Assembly: GCA_013215385.1 (NCBI GenBank) | Contig: JABSOY010000021.1 | Location: 25,897-89,896 of the forward strand | Direction of reading: 5' to 3' | Source: Colwellia sp. | GTDB taxonomy: Bacteria; Pseudomonadota; Gammaproteobacteria; Enterobacterales; Alteromonadaceae | Length of the DNA: 64,000 nt | In this document: positions 8,447-16,511 of the stretch, piece after piece | Layout of the letters: each line of letters begins with the position of its first letter | Position numbering within the stretch: position 1 is the first letter of the stretch | Translations under genes and position numbers: made by a program | Notes under the pieces: model-generated | The model's database searches: none | What the model saw: only the letters and a program-made list of their open reading frames with translations | Told to the model about the DNA's origin: nothing

Positions 8447-10192
8447 ATGCAAAAACAAATTGTTCGCCGCGTTAACGTTGATGACAGCCACCTGCCTCAA
8501 CAGCTTCATCCTATTATTAAACAAATTTATGCGAGTCGTGGTATTGAAAGTGCAACAGAACTAGAACTTAACGTAAGTCAACTTTGTCCTATCGATGCAT
8601 TAAAAGGTATTGACGAAGGTTGTCAGGTTTTATATCAGGCACTTGTTGAAAATAAAAATATTGCCATAATTGGCGACTTTGATGCTGATGGCGCGACGAG
8701 CACAGCATTAATGATGGAAGCTTTACGTTTATTCGGTAGCGATAATTATCAATTCTTAGTCCCGAACCGTTTTTTATATGGTTATGGTTTAACGCCTGAA
8801 ATTGTTGAAATAGCGTTTGAGCAAGGTGCCCAGTTATTAATCACTGTTGATAATGGCATTAGTTGTGTTGCCGGTGTCGCTAAAGCAAAATCGTTAGGTT
8901 TAGCGGTCATTGTTACCGACCATCATTTACCTGGCATGACATTACCAAATGCCGATGCCATTATTAATCCAAACCAAGTTGGCTGTAATTTTCCAAGTAA
9001 GGCGCTTGCTGGTGTTGGGGTTGCTTTCTACTTTATGTTAGCCATGCGTAAATATTTACGTGATAAAAATTGGTTTGTCGAAAAGAAAATGCAAGAACCT
9101 AATATTGCCCAGTTACTCGATTTAGTCGCTTTGGGCACAGTGGCGGATGTCGTTTCACTTGATAATAATAACCGTATTTTAGTTGAGCAAGGTTTGAAAC
9201 GCATTAGGGCGGGTGTTACTCGACCCGGCATTCAAGCATTGTTAGAGATTGCTGGGAAAGATCAAACGAAAATAGTGGCCAGTGACTTTGGTTTTGCCGT
9301 AGGGCCCAGAATTAATGCAGCAGGGCGATTAGATGATATGTCGTACGGCATCAATTGTTTATTAGCCAAAGATCTTGCTTCAGCGCGAGTGATGGCCGCT
9401 GAACTTGATGACTTGAATAAATCGCGCCGTGAGATTGAACAAGGCATGCAGCAAGAAGCTGAACAAGTATTAAAAAGCCTAAATTTTTCTGATGAACACT
9501 TACCTTATGCTATTTCATTATTTCAAAAAGATTGGCATCAAGGGGTCATTGGTATTGTTGCTGGTCGTTTAAAAGAAAAATATCATCGGCCTAGCATCGT
9601 CTTCGCGGGAACTGGTGATGATATATCTCTTGAAAATACGGTGAAAATAAATGAAATTAAAGGCTCTGCTCGCTCTATTCCTGGTTTGCATATTCGCGAC
9701 TTACTTGAGCATATCGACAGCCAACACCCTGGCATAATTATAAAGTTTGGTGGCCATGCTATGGCTGCGGGTTTATCTATTGCCGAAGAGAACTTCGAAC
9801 AATTCCAGCAGTTGTTTAACCAATATGCGCAGCAATGGCTGACCCCCGATGACCTTAAAGGAACACTTGCTTCTGACGGTGAACTGCCAACGCATGAAAT
9901 GACATTAGCTTTTGCACAATTATTACGTGATGCAGGACCCTGGGGACAAAACTTTATTGAACCCTTGTTTGACGATAATTTTAAGCTTATTCAACAGCGT
10001 ATTGTTGGTGAGAAACATTTAAAACTAGTGGTCGAAAAAGCTGGGCAGGTATTTGATGCTATTGCTTTTAATATCGACTTAAGCCGATGGCCTGATCATA
10101 AAGCTCAACAAGTACACTTAGCTTATCGTCTCGATATTAATGAATTTCGTGGTAAGAAAACGGTGCAGTTTATGGTTGAATATTTAGAATGA
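8447..10192 (+). CDS. recJ: Single-strand DNA-specific 5'-3' exonuclease RecJ
   Basis: RecJ degrades single-stranded DNA 5' to 3' in recombination (RecF pathway), mismatch repair and stalled-fork processing, using Mn/Mg. The 581-residue protein is the full family length. The DHH phosphoesterase motifs are intact: DFDADG at 77-82, VDNGIS near 135-140, DHH at 158-160 and GTVADVV. The DHHA1 domain has FGGHAMAAGLS, and the C-terminal OB-like part ends with L-D-I-N-E-F-R-G-K. It sits between dsbC and prfB as in E. coli. The ATG at 8447 gives an N-terminus that aligns with E. coli RecJ. A MITE-like element begins seven bases after its stop. Confidence 0.95.
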   Translation: MQKQIVRRVNVDDSHLPQQLHPIIKQIYASRGIESATELELNVSQLCPIDALKGIDEGCQVLYQALVENKNIAIIGDFDADGATSTALMMEALRLFGSDNYQFLVPNRFLYGYGLTPEIVEIAFEQGAQLLITVDNGISCVAGVAKAKSLGLAVIVTDHHLPGMTLPNADAIINPNQVGCNFPSKALAGVGVAFYFMLAMRKYLRDKNWFVEKKMQEPNIAQLLDLVALGTVADVVSLDNNNRILVEQGLKRIRAGVTRPGIQALLEIAGKDQTKIVASDFGFAVGPRINAAGRLDDMSYGINCLLAKDLASARVMAAELDDLNKSRREIEQGMQQEAEQVLKSLNFSDEHLPYAISLFQKDWHQGVIGIVAGRLKEKYHRPSIVFAGTGDDISLENTVKINEIKGSARSIPGLHIRDLLEHIDSQHPGIIIKFGGHAMAAGLSIAEENFEQFQQLFNQYAQQWLTPDDLKGTLASDGELPTHEMTLAFAQLLRDAGPWGQNFIEPLFDDNFKLIQQRIVGEKHLKLVVEKAGQVFDAIAFNIDLSRWPDHKAQQVHLAYRLDINEFRGKKTVQFMVEYLE

Positions 10193-10198
10193 TAGGTC

Positions 10199-10464
10199 TA
10201 TACCCATTCCACCTCAAGATGCAGTTTCAGAGCTAAGTTAGGAAATTAGATCAAGGCGCACTATGAAGATAATGGTTATTCCCTTATCAAGTAGTGCAAC
10301 GCAGGACTATTTTTCTAGCTTAGCTCCCTACGGGCAAGCCGAGAACGGGTCATCTCCGGCGTTATTGATTTCGACAATAGAATAACTATTCTCTTCAACC
10401 AATGCCTTGTAGCTAACCCTTTCTCGACTTGCTGAAATCTGCATCTTGAAGTGGAACGGGTATA
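10199..10464. mobile_element. MITE-like element between recJ and prfB
   Basis: A 266-bp element bounded by imperfect 26-bp terminal inverted repeats at 10199-10224 and 10439-10464; 24 of 26 positions match in inverted orientation. The left end begins TATACCCATTCCACCTCAAG and the right end finishes AAGTGGAACGGGTATA. Both outermost ends read TA-TA, which would fit a TA target duplication of the Tc1/mariner-IS630 type, but this is inference. The interior has no credible coding frame, so any mobility would need a transposase supplied elsewhere. It fills the recJ-prfB gap; prfB has its own promoter-like sequence downstream of the right end. Confidence 0.8.
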
Positions 10465-10596
10465 TAAATTTCACCCTGTTTAGTCTTGCTCAAGCGTATA
10501 TTTACGTTAGAAATTACGCTACAATGCGCGACTATTTTATTTTATTCTTTCGGGCGTGCATCTTGACGCCAAATTTGCGACGTAAAATTATAAACT

Positions 10597-11695
10597 ATGA
10601 TTGAAGCTAATCCGGTAATAAACAAAATTAAAGACATCCGCGAGCGTACAGATATGCTTCGGGGGTACCTTTGACTACGATCAAAGATCAGAACGTTTAG
10701 TTGAGGTTATTCGAGAACTTGAGTCACCTGAAGTTTGGAATGAACCCGAACGTGCACAAGCACTAGGTAAAGAACGATCTTCTCTTGAAATTATAGTTGA
10801 AACTATTGACGAAATGGACCGGGGTTGTGACGACATCGAAGAGTTAGTTGAACTTGCCGTCGAAGAAGAAGACGAAGAAACGTTTAATGAAGTGACAGAA
10901 GAAATAAAGACCTTAGAAAAAAGCTTAGAAAAATTAGAATTTCGCCGAATGTTTTCTGGCGAACATGACGAAAATAGCTGTTACTTAGATATTCAGTCAG
11001 GCTCTGGTGGCACCGAAGCACAAGATTGGGCCGAAATGTTAATGCGCATGTATTTGCGTTGGGGTGAAGCGCACGGTTATAAAACTGAAGCGATTGAAGT
11101 CACTGATGGTGATGTTGCCGGTATTAAAGGTTGTACGATTAAATATACCGGTGAATATGCTTATGGTTGGTTGCGCACCGAAACTGGGGTTCACCGTCTA
11201 GTTAGAAAATCACCGTTTGACTCAAGCGGACGTCGTCATACCTCATTTGCTTCGGCATTTATTTATCCTGAAATTGACGATAATATTGTAATAGATATTA
11301 ACCCGGCAGATTTACGTATCGATACCTTTCGTGCTTCTGGTGCCGGTGGTCAACATGTTAACAAAACGGATTCAGCTATTCGAATTACCCATGAACCAAC
11401 CGGCGCGGTAGTTGCTTGTCAGGCTGACCGTTCTCAGCACAAAAACCGTGCTACGGCGATGAAATTGCTTAAAGCCAAGCTTTTTGAAATGGAAATGCAA
11501 AAGAAAAATGAAGGTAAACAAGAACTAGAAGACGGAAAATCAGATATAGGTTGGGGAAGTCAAATACGTTCATACGTTTTAGACGACAGTCGGATTAAAG
11601 ATTTACGCACCGGTGTCGAGAACCGAAATACGCAAGCGGTTTTAGACGGCGATTTAGACAAGTTTTTAGAAGCTAGCTTGAAATCTGGCTTGTAG
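10597..11695 (+). CDS. prfB: Peptide chain release factor 2 (programmed +1 frameshift)
   Basis: RF2 ends translation at UGA and UAA. The gene is in two frames. The ATG at 10597 opens a 25-codon first part that ends at an in-frame TGA (10672-10674). A +1 shift on the CTT codon joins it to the second frame, giving a 365-residue protein, the same length as E. coli RF2. After the join the protein reads [17 protein letters not shown]. The codon-recognition tripeptide SPF is at 205-207 and the catalytic GGQ at 250-252. A simple scan would start this gene too late, at 10814. It is followed by lysS 66 bp later, as in E. coli. Confidence 0.95.
10660..10675 (+). promoter_or_regulatory. Programmed +1 frameshift site of prfB
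   Basis: The sequence reads CGG GGG TAC CTT TGA C. It contains the Shine-Dalgarno-like GGGGG three bases before the slippery CTT, the poor-context UGA stop at codon 26, and a following C. E. coli uses AGG GGG TAT CTT TGA C. When RF2 is scarce the ribosome pauses at UGA and slips to UUU, so RF2 controls its own synthesis. Confidence 0.95.
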
Positions 11696-11761
11696 TGTTA
11701 AGCTCAAATAAAAACTAACAATTATACCATCGAAAAATTAAAGATAACGTTGAGAAACAAA

Positions 11762-13354
11762 ATGACAGATAAAGCCACTAAAGCCAACCAAGAAAATAAT
11801 ACACCCGTAGCACAAGATGAAAATAAACTGATTGCTGAGCGTCGTGTAAAGCTTGAAAAAATTCGCTCTAATTGTTCCGCTAATGGTTTTCCTAACGATT
11901 TTAATCGTGAACATTTAGCCGCTGACATTCAAGCTGAACATGGTGAAAAGACCAAAGAAGAACTTGAAGAGTTACAGGTTACTTATGCTATTGCTGGTCG
12001 TGTTATGGCCAAACGTGGACCATTTTTAGTGATACAGGACTCGTCAGGTCGTATTCAAGGTTATGCTGAAAAAACGGTGCAAAAAGAAATAAGAGCTAAA
12101 TGGGGATCATTAGATATTGGTGATATTGTTGGTATTAAAGGTATTTTGCATAAATCAGGTAAAGGTGATCTTTACGTGAACATGAATGAATACTCTCTGT
12201 TAACTAAGTCATTACGTCCGTTACCAGAAAAATTCCATGGTTTGTCAGACCAAGAAACTAAGTATCGTCAGCGTTATGTTGATTTAATTATCAATGAAGA
12301 TACCCGTAATACCTTTAAAATGCGTTCAAAAATTGTTGCCGGTATCCGTAACTTTTTAGTTGAACGTGATTTTATGGAAGTTGAAACGCCGATGTTACAA
12401 ATCATACCGGGTGGCGCAACCGCTAAACCTTTTATGACGCATCATAATACTTTTGATCTTGATATGTACTTACGTATTGCCCCTGAGCTTAACTTAAAAC
12501 GTTTGGTGGTCGGTGGTTTTGATCGTGTCTTTGAGATTAACCGTAGTTTCCGTAATGAAGGTATTTCAACACGCCATAACCCTGAATTTACGATGATTGA
12601 ATTTTATCAAGCTTATGCTGATTTCAATGACTTGATGAATTTAACGGAAGAAATGTTACGCACTATTGCCCAAGATGTCCTGGGTACAACGATGATCCGT
12701 AATACAGTAAAAAATGAAGATGGTGAAGTGGTTGAAGAAAAATTCTATGATCTTGGTAAGCCGTTTGCACGTTTATCTATGGTTGACGCTATCTTAACTT
12801 ACGGTAAAGACCATCGCGCAGCAGCAAGCCTTGATGAAGCAGTGTTACGTGATCCTGAAAATAACTTCGATGCAATTAAAGCCATGGCGAAAGCTGTTGG
12901 TGTTAAAGAAAGCAGCGCTTCTAAAGTTTGGGGCCCAGGTAAGTACATTTGTGAAATCTTTGAAGAAGTTGCCGAGCACTTATTAGATCAACCTACTTTC
13001 ATCACTGAATACCCGTGGGAAGTTTCACCACTGGCACGTCGTAATGATAACAATCCATTCATTACCGACCGATTTGAATTTTTCGTTGGCGGTCGTGAAT
13101 TAGCCAATGGCTTCTCCGAGCTTAACGATGCTGAAGATCAAGCTGAACGCTTTAAAAAACAAGTAGCAGAAAAAGATGCTGGTGATGATGAAGCTATGCA
13201 TTTTGACGCTGATTATATCTGTGCTTTAGAATATGGTTTACCACCAACAGCGGGTGAAGGTATTGGCATTGACCGTTTAGTGATGTTGTTTACTGATTCA
13301 CCAACGATTAAAGATGTTATCTTATTCCCACACATGCGTCCATTAGCTGAGTAG
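11762..13354 (+). CDS. lysS: Lysyl-tRNA synthetase (class II)
   Basis: Charges tRNA-Lys with lysine. The N-terminal OB-fold anticodon-binding domain covers about residues 60-170 and the class II catalytic core the rest. Motif 2 ([13 protein letters not shown], then [11 protein letters not shown]) and motif 3 ([13 protein letters not shown]) are clear. Start choice: ATG at 11762 gives 530 residues and a normal N-terminus; a TTG at 11750 in frame would add four residues and is less likely. An acidic insert (residues about 310-390, with D-G-E-V-V-E-E-K) resembles longer marine homologues. It is downstream of prfB, probably in one operon, and ends before a strong terminator at 13425-13459. Confidence 0.95.
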   Translation: MTDKATKANQENNTPVAQDENKLIAERRVKLEKIRSNCSANGFPNDFNREHLAADIQAEHGEKTKEELEELQVTYAIAGRVMAKRGPFLVIQDSSGRIQGYAEKTVQKEIRAKWGSLDIGDIVGIKGILHKSGKGDLYVNMNEYSLLTKSLRPLPEKFHGLSDQETKYRQRYVDLIINEDTRNTFKMRSKIVAGIRNFLVERDFMEVETPMLQIIPGGATAKPFMTHHNTFDLDMYLRIAPELNLKRLVVGGFDRVFEINRSFRNEGISTRHNPEFTMIEFYQAYADFNDLMNLTEEMLRTIAQDVLGTTMIRNTVKNEDGEVVEEKFYDLGKPFARLSMVDAILTYGKDHRAAASLDEAVLRDPENNFDAIKAMAKAVGVKESSASKVWGPGKYICEIFEEVAEHLLDQPTFITEYPWEVSPLARRNDNNPFITDRFEFFVGGRELANGFSELNDAEDQAERFKKQVAEKDAGDDEAMHFDADYICALEYGLPPTAGEGIGIDRLVMLFTDSPTIKDVILFPHMRPLAE

Positions 13355-13359
13355 TTATA

Positions 13360-13397
13360 TTCAGGATGAATGGTATAACGCGGTGGCATGGATGCCA
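13360..13397. repeat. Degenerate copy of the CATGGATG hairpin repeat, after lysS
   Basis: Two short hairpins directly after the lysS stop: TTCA-GGA-TGAA (13360-13370) and TGGCAT-GG-ATGCCA (13384-13397, six perfect base pairs). The order matches the better-preserved copies near 15.8 kb and 32.9 kb. Here it lies upstream of the lysS terminator, so it would be transcribed as part of the lysS 3' end. Confidence 0.7.
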
Positions 13398-13424
13398 TTG
13401 AGCGTATATGTAAAGTTAAAATTT

Positions 13425-13459
13425 AAAAGCCGGATAAGTTAATCACTTATCCGGCTTTT
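13425..13459. terminator. Strong bidirectional terminator after lysS
   Basis: A perfect 15-bp stem (13425-13439 with 13445-13459) around a 5-base loop. A runs on the left and T runs on the right let it act on both strands, ending lysS from the left and, after the repeat region, transcripts of the DUF3667 gene from the right. Confidence 0.88.
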
Positions 13460-13461
13460 AT

Positions 13462-13612
13462 GTTCAGGCTGAACGGCCATGATTTATGTTCTAGACAAAT
13501 CATAAGTACCTACATCCATGTAGGCAATAACGTGATGCCATGGCAGTTCCTAGGTATCCATGCCTTTCTCAGACATCCTGTCTTTCAAGGCATTAGTGCA
13601 TCCATGCACGTC
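13462..13612. repeat. Composite palindromic repeat between lysS and the DUF3667 gene
   Basis: A chain of short perfect or near-perfect hairpins: GTTCA-GGC-TGAAC (13462-13474), CCTACAT-CC-ATGTAGG (13509-13524), the palindrome TGCCATGGCA (13536-13545), AGGTAT-CC-ATGCCT (13552-13565, one G-T pair), AGACA-TCC-TGTCT (13571-13583) and GTGCAT-CC-ATGCAC (13596-13609). The last ~50 bp (13563-13612) recurs almost unchanged at 15917-15966 and 16240-16289. It starts at the foot of the lysS terminator and ends about 30 bp from the stop of the convergent DUF3667 gene. An open frame that runs through it is not a credible gene. Confidence 0.85.
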
Positions 13613-13642
13613 GATGAACTCAGTGATGTATTCTGTATTGGT

Positions 13643-14947
13643 TTAAGCATCGGTTAAGCCCCAAATAAAAGCAATAACGCCTGTTAATCCAATTAACATC
13701 ATATAAGCACTACCGATGAAAGAATATTTAAGGAAGGTGAAGAAATAGCCTTGTTTATAAACACGTTTTTGCATGATGAATAAATAAATAGGGATCCAAA
13801 TCATTAATGCATTACCGATGAACTCAATAGTGCCACTAAGTGCCGGTAAAGCAGTGACACTATACTCATAAAAGACATCAAGTAATTCCACTAGTAATAT
13901 CGTGAAGAAGATAAAACTATGGCTATGAAGGGCGACGGTTAAATGTTCCATATAAAGTCGCTTAGAAAACAGAAACATTATTTTCAATAAAGCAGCAAAT
14001 AAAGGTAGTAGAATAAACATCAATTGAGGGAGTTTCTCTATTGCCTCCTGAACGATAGGAGTAGTATCAGAGTTTAAGGCCTTTTGCGCTTTTTTGACTA
14101 AGGATTTAGCAAACGCATCGAGTCTTTTATTACTATCGTCACTTAAAAAATCAAAAGACAAAGTGCCGTCTTCATTATTCTGAATAGTCCATTCTTTCTC
14201 ATTTTTATTGAGTTCATTGTATTCGCCATTTTTGATTTTTTTGATATTTGAAGCAAATAAATTATAGCGTTCATTTTTCCTCGGTGAAAAGGCCTCGTCT
14301 TCATGAAACCGATCCAACTCTAGATCAACTAACCTTTTGGTCATGTCGATTAAGTGCTTGTTTTCTTTAATTGTATAATCTTTATTAATATCAGTGAGGT
14401 AAGTTGAAAACCTTATAATATTACTTGAAAGGTCTCCTAATTCAGCGCTGTTATCCGTATTTGTTTCTTTTGCTGTCAGTTGCTTTTCTTTAAGTAACTT
14501 AATATGGTCTTTTATTTCAGTGATTACCGTTTGGTTATCATTAATATTCAAAATATTATTATCGGCCGTTATAAATAAGTTCAGCGTAATAAAAAAAACA
14601 ATGCTAATAAATAGATATAAACGTAATGGCGGAACATAGTGGACACGTCGGCCAGAGAAGTATTCATTGGTTAAAAACCCAGGACGGGTGACTAATGGCA
14701 ATAAAGTACGAGCGGCACGAGAGTCGAAACTAAAAATATCATCGAGCAAGTGCATTATTACCACCCAGAAATATTTGAGTGTCGATTCTGCTTGTTGACC
14801 ACATTGGGCACAAAATGGGCCGTTGATTGGTTGATGACAGTTTTCACAAACGCTGCCCTCAGCACTTTTAAAGTCATCAGCGGCTTTAGGCAACATTGAT
14901 GCAACATCCACATCGATGTCTTTTTCAACTAAATCAGTATTTGGCAT
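13643..14947 (-). CDS. DUF3667 membrane protein with zinc ribbon
   Basis: Function unknown. The 434-residue protein has an N-terminal zinc-ribbon-like set of cysteines (C34-x2-C37 and C46-x2-C49) and the DUF3667 signature that follows it (F-S-F-D-S-R-A-A-R-T-L-L-P-L and R-P-G-F-L-T-N-E-Y-F-S-G-R-R). Then come a membrane segment near residues 110-125, a long charged, probably extracytoplasmic or coiled region (about 130-300), and four hydrophobic segments to the C-terminus. This is the architecture of the family. It converges on lysS across the repeat region and has no functional partner next to it. Confidence 0.8.
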   Translation of the reverse strand: MPNTDLVEKDIDVDVASMLPKAADDFKSAEGSVCENCHQPINGPFCAQCGQQAESTLKYFWVVIMHLLDDIFSFDSRAARTLLPLVTRPGFLTNEYFSGRRVHYVPPLRLYLFISIVFFITLNLFITADNNILNINDNQTVITEIKDHIKLLKEKQLTAKETNTDNSAELGDLSSNIIRFSTYLTDINKDYTIKENKHLIDMTKRLVDLELDRFHEDEAFSPRKNERYNLFASNIKKIKNGEYNELNKNEKEWTIQNNEDGTLSFDFLSDDSNKRLDAFAKSLVKKAQKALNSDTTPIVQEAIEKLPQLMFILLPLFAALLKIMFLFSKRLYMEHLTVALHSHSFIFFTILLVELLDVFYEYSVTALPALSGTIEFIGNALMIWIPIYLFIMQKRVYKQGYFFTFLKYSFIGSAYMMLIGLTGVIAFIWGLTDA

Positions 14948-15194
14948 AAGGGGATATGGAGGTAATTACAAACAATAGAATAAAATCATAGCATTATGTT
15001 TGTAATAAGTGTGAATGAAAAGTTGGTGTTTTTTTAAAAAAACTTGAGTTAACTGCGTGCTGTCTGCGTAACTATCTGTTAAATTTAACTCAACAAGATA
15101 AAGTTGAATTAAATGTACTATGTTTATAATTATGTTAAATAATGAAGCATAAACAAGTTGCAGAATAAGCCAAGCCAAATACAGGAGAATTATA

Positions 15195-15743
15195 ATGGCG
15201 TTTGAAGTTAAATTTGAACTAACAGAATCAGACTTAGACCACTTCCGTGATGTGATGCGTAAAGCGCAATCAGGAGCTACAGAACTTAGCGAAGCAGTAA
15301 TTTTAAGTAATGCTAAAAGTCTTAGTCAAGATATTAAAGGTAATGTACCTGAGTTTGTCAGTGAACGAATTCAAAAGCTAGAAACACTAGTTGCTATGAT
15401 TGAAGATTCTGAGTGGAAAATTCCTGCTGAAGAACGTAGTGATGTATTAAGTGCTTTAGCTTACTTTAGTGACCCTGAAGATTTAGTACCAGACCATATT
15501 CCTGTATTAGGTTTTTTAGATGACGCAATTATGATTGAATTAGTTGCCGAAGAGCTAAAAGATGATATCGAAGCGTTTGAAGAGTTTTGTGCTTACCGTA
15601 GTCGCGAAGAAGAACGTACTGGTGATACAACCATTACCCGTGAAGAATGGTTAGACTCTAAACGTCGTGAACTTCATAGTCGTATGAGAAACCGTCGCTC
15701 CTCTCGTCGAAGCGGTCGTTCATCATTTCGCTCTGTTTTTTAA
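15195..15743 (+). CDS. YkvA-family (DUF1232) protein
   Basis: Function unknown. The 182-residue protein has a DUF1232/YkvA core in the middle (about residues 85-120: L-A-Y-F-S-D-P-E-D-L-V-P-D-H-I-P and G-F-L-D-D-A), a pattern found in many bacterial and plastid proteins. The N-terminal part is acidic and helical. The C-terminus is strongly basic, rich in Arg and Ser, which could bind nucleic acid or membrane; that is inference. A good Shine-Dalgarno (CAGGAG at 15181-15186) precedes the ATG. It is a single gene followed by its own terminator and then a repeat block. Confidence 0.75.
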   Translation: MAFEVKFELTESDLDHFRDVMRKAQSGATELSEAVILSNAKSLSQDIKGNVPEFVSERIQKLETLVAMIEDSEWKIPAEERSDVLSALAYFSDPEDLVPDHIPVLGFLDDAIMIELVAEELKDDIEAFEEFCAYRSREEERTGDTTITREEWLDSKRRELHSRMRNRRSSRRSGRSSFRSVF

Positions 15744-15769
15744 AAATCATTTAAAAAATTTCATGCAAT

Positions 15770-15804
15770 AAAAAAGCTTACTCATATTATGGGGAAGCTT
15801 TTTT
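15770..15804. terminator. Terminator after the YkvA-family gene
   Basis: A 10-bp stem AAAAAAGCTT / AAGCTTTTTT around a 15-base loop, with the T run on the right. The palindromic repeat block begins two bases after its 3' arm. Confidence 0.78.
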
Positions 15805-15805
15805 T

Positions 15806-15903
15806 ATGTTCAGGATGAACGGTATGTCATGATCACATGGATGTGAATGAATGACGATGTTCAGGATGAACGGTATGTCATGATCACATGGATGTGAATG
15901 ACG
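15806..15903. repeat. Two tandem copies of the GTTCAGGATGAAC...CATGGATG module
   Basis: Copy 1 is 15806-15856 (51 bp) and copy 2 is 15857-15903 (47 bp); they differ only by a duplicated four-base step near the end. Each has the hairpin GTTCA-GGA-TGAAC (15808-15820 in copy 1) and TCACAT-GG-ATGTGA (15833-15846 in copy 1). The copy at 32886-32938 shares the first 24 bases but has a different, still paired, second hairpin. Confidence 0.9.
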
Positions 15904-15966
15904 ATGTTCAGGATGGCCTCTCTCAGACATCCTGTCTTTCAAGGCATTAGTGCATCCATGCACGTC
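15904..15966. repeat. Third module, joined to the AGACATCCTGTCT / GTGCATCCATGCAC block
   Basis: Begins like the preceding copies (ATGTTCAGGATG) but then switches to the block also present at 13563-13612 and 16233-16289. The block holds two hairpins: AGACA-TCC-TGTCT (15925-15937) and GTGCAT-CC-ATGCAC (15950-15963). The sequence between them, TTTCAAGGCATTA, is constant in all three copies. Confidence 0.9.
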
Positions 15967-15987
15967 AACGGTATGACATGATGCTGT

Positions 15988-16201
15988 GACTGCATGGATG
16001 CAGGAAGTAGAGTAACGCAGGAGCAGTTACCGAGATGGCAAGGAACGGCACATGTTCAGGACTGCAAGGAGTAGAGTACGCAGGAGCAGTTACCAAGATG
16101 GCAACAAACGGCGCATGTTCACGACTGCAAGGAGTAGAGTACGCAGGAGCAGTTACCAAGATGGCAAGGAACGGTGCATGTTCACGACTGCATGGATGCA
16201 G
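15988..16201. repeat. 63-bp tandem repeat
   Basis: A 72-bp first unit (15988-16059), two near-identical 63-bp units (16060-16122 and 16123-16185), then the start of a fourth. Units share GAGTAGAGTACGCAGGAGC and CAGTTACC(A/G)AGATGGCAA. The outer edges carry CTGCAT-GG-ATGCAG hairpins (15990-16003 and 16188-16201), the same core as the surrounding modules. Because 63 is a multiple of three, open frames run through it on both strands, but these are repeats of the DNA, not supported proteins. Confidence 0.88.
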
Positions 16202-16232
16202 AAGGTAGAGCGAAGCATGGATGCCCGAGCCG

Positions 16233-16289
16233 AGGATGGCCTTTCTCAGACATCCTGTCTTTCAAGGCATTAGTGCATCCATGCACGTC
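16233..16289. repeat. Second copy of the AGACATCCTGTCT / GTGCATCCATGCAC block in this gap
   Basis: Nearly identical to 15911-15966 and 13557-13612. Hairpins are at 16248-16260 and 16273-16286, with a related GCAT-GG-ATGC core just before at 16215-16224. The block ends one base before the stop codon of the small minus-strand gene at 16291-16461. Confidence 0.9.
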
Positions 16290-16290
16290 G

Positions 16291-16461
16291 TCAGTGAGTA
16301 ACAAATAACATAGTGACAAAGAAGCCAATCAAAATAGTATTAAAGGCAATAATATAAGCAAACCCCTTTACCCCATCTTTGACGCTACAGCCTTTTGCCT
16401 TTAGGTATCTCCACCAAAATATGCACATCAGTATTGGGAGTAAGTAAAATAATTTGATCAT
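16291..16461 (-). CDS. Small two-helix membrane protein (56 residues)
   Basis: An ORF of 57 codons including the stop. The product begins MIKLFYLLPILMCIFWWRYL, has a short Lys-rich turn (K-A-K-G-C-S-V-K-D-G-V-K), then a second hydrophobic stretch and ends V-T-H. This reads as two membrane helices joined by a basic cytoplasmic loop. A GCAGG Shine-Dalgarno-like sequence lies six bases before the ATG. It may be transcribed alone; ampG ends 51 bp upstream on the same strand, so ampG-to-small-gene read-through is possible. The family is not recognised. The stop codon abuts the repeat block, which would form its 3' untranslated end. Confidence 0.62.
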   Translation of the reverse strand: MIKLFYLLPILMCIFWWRYLKAKGCSVKDGVKGFAYIIAFNTILIGFFVTMLFVTH

Positions 16462-16511
16462 AAAGCCTGCTTTATTTAATTGTTATATCAATATATTAGA
16501 ATAAAAAAGCG

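Noticed and set aside
8379..8564. 61-codon frame over the dsbC terminator and recJ start
   Set aside because: It begins inside a terminator hairpin and overlaps recJ in another frame.
10814..11695. prfB as a gene starting at the internal ATG 10814
   Set aside because: The upstream sequence encodes the conserved RF2 N-terminus through the frameshift site, so the real start is 10597.
13460..13657. 65-codon frame through the palindromic repeat after lysS
   Set aside because: It runs through the hairpin chain, starts at the foot of a terminator and contains the translated repeat block also seen near 16 kb.
15965..16273. Open reading frames on both strands over the 63-bp tandem repeat (about 64 and 73 codons)
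   Set aside because: They exist because the repeat length is a multiple of three. The translations are repeats of the DNA unit, with no Shine-Dalgarno and no recognisable domain.
15806..16289. Possible CRISPR array
   Set aside because: Repeats are of several different types and lengths, not regular units with unique spacers of constant size, and no cas genes are in the window.
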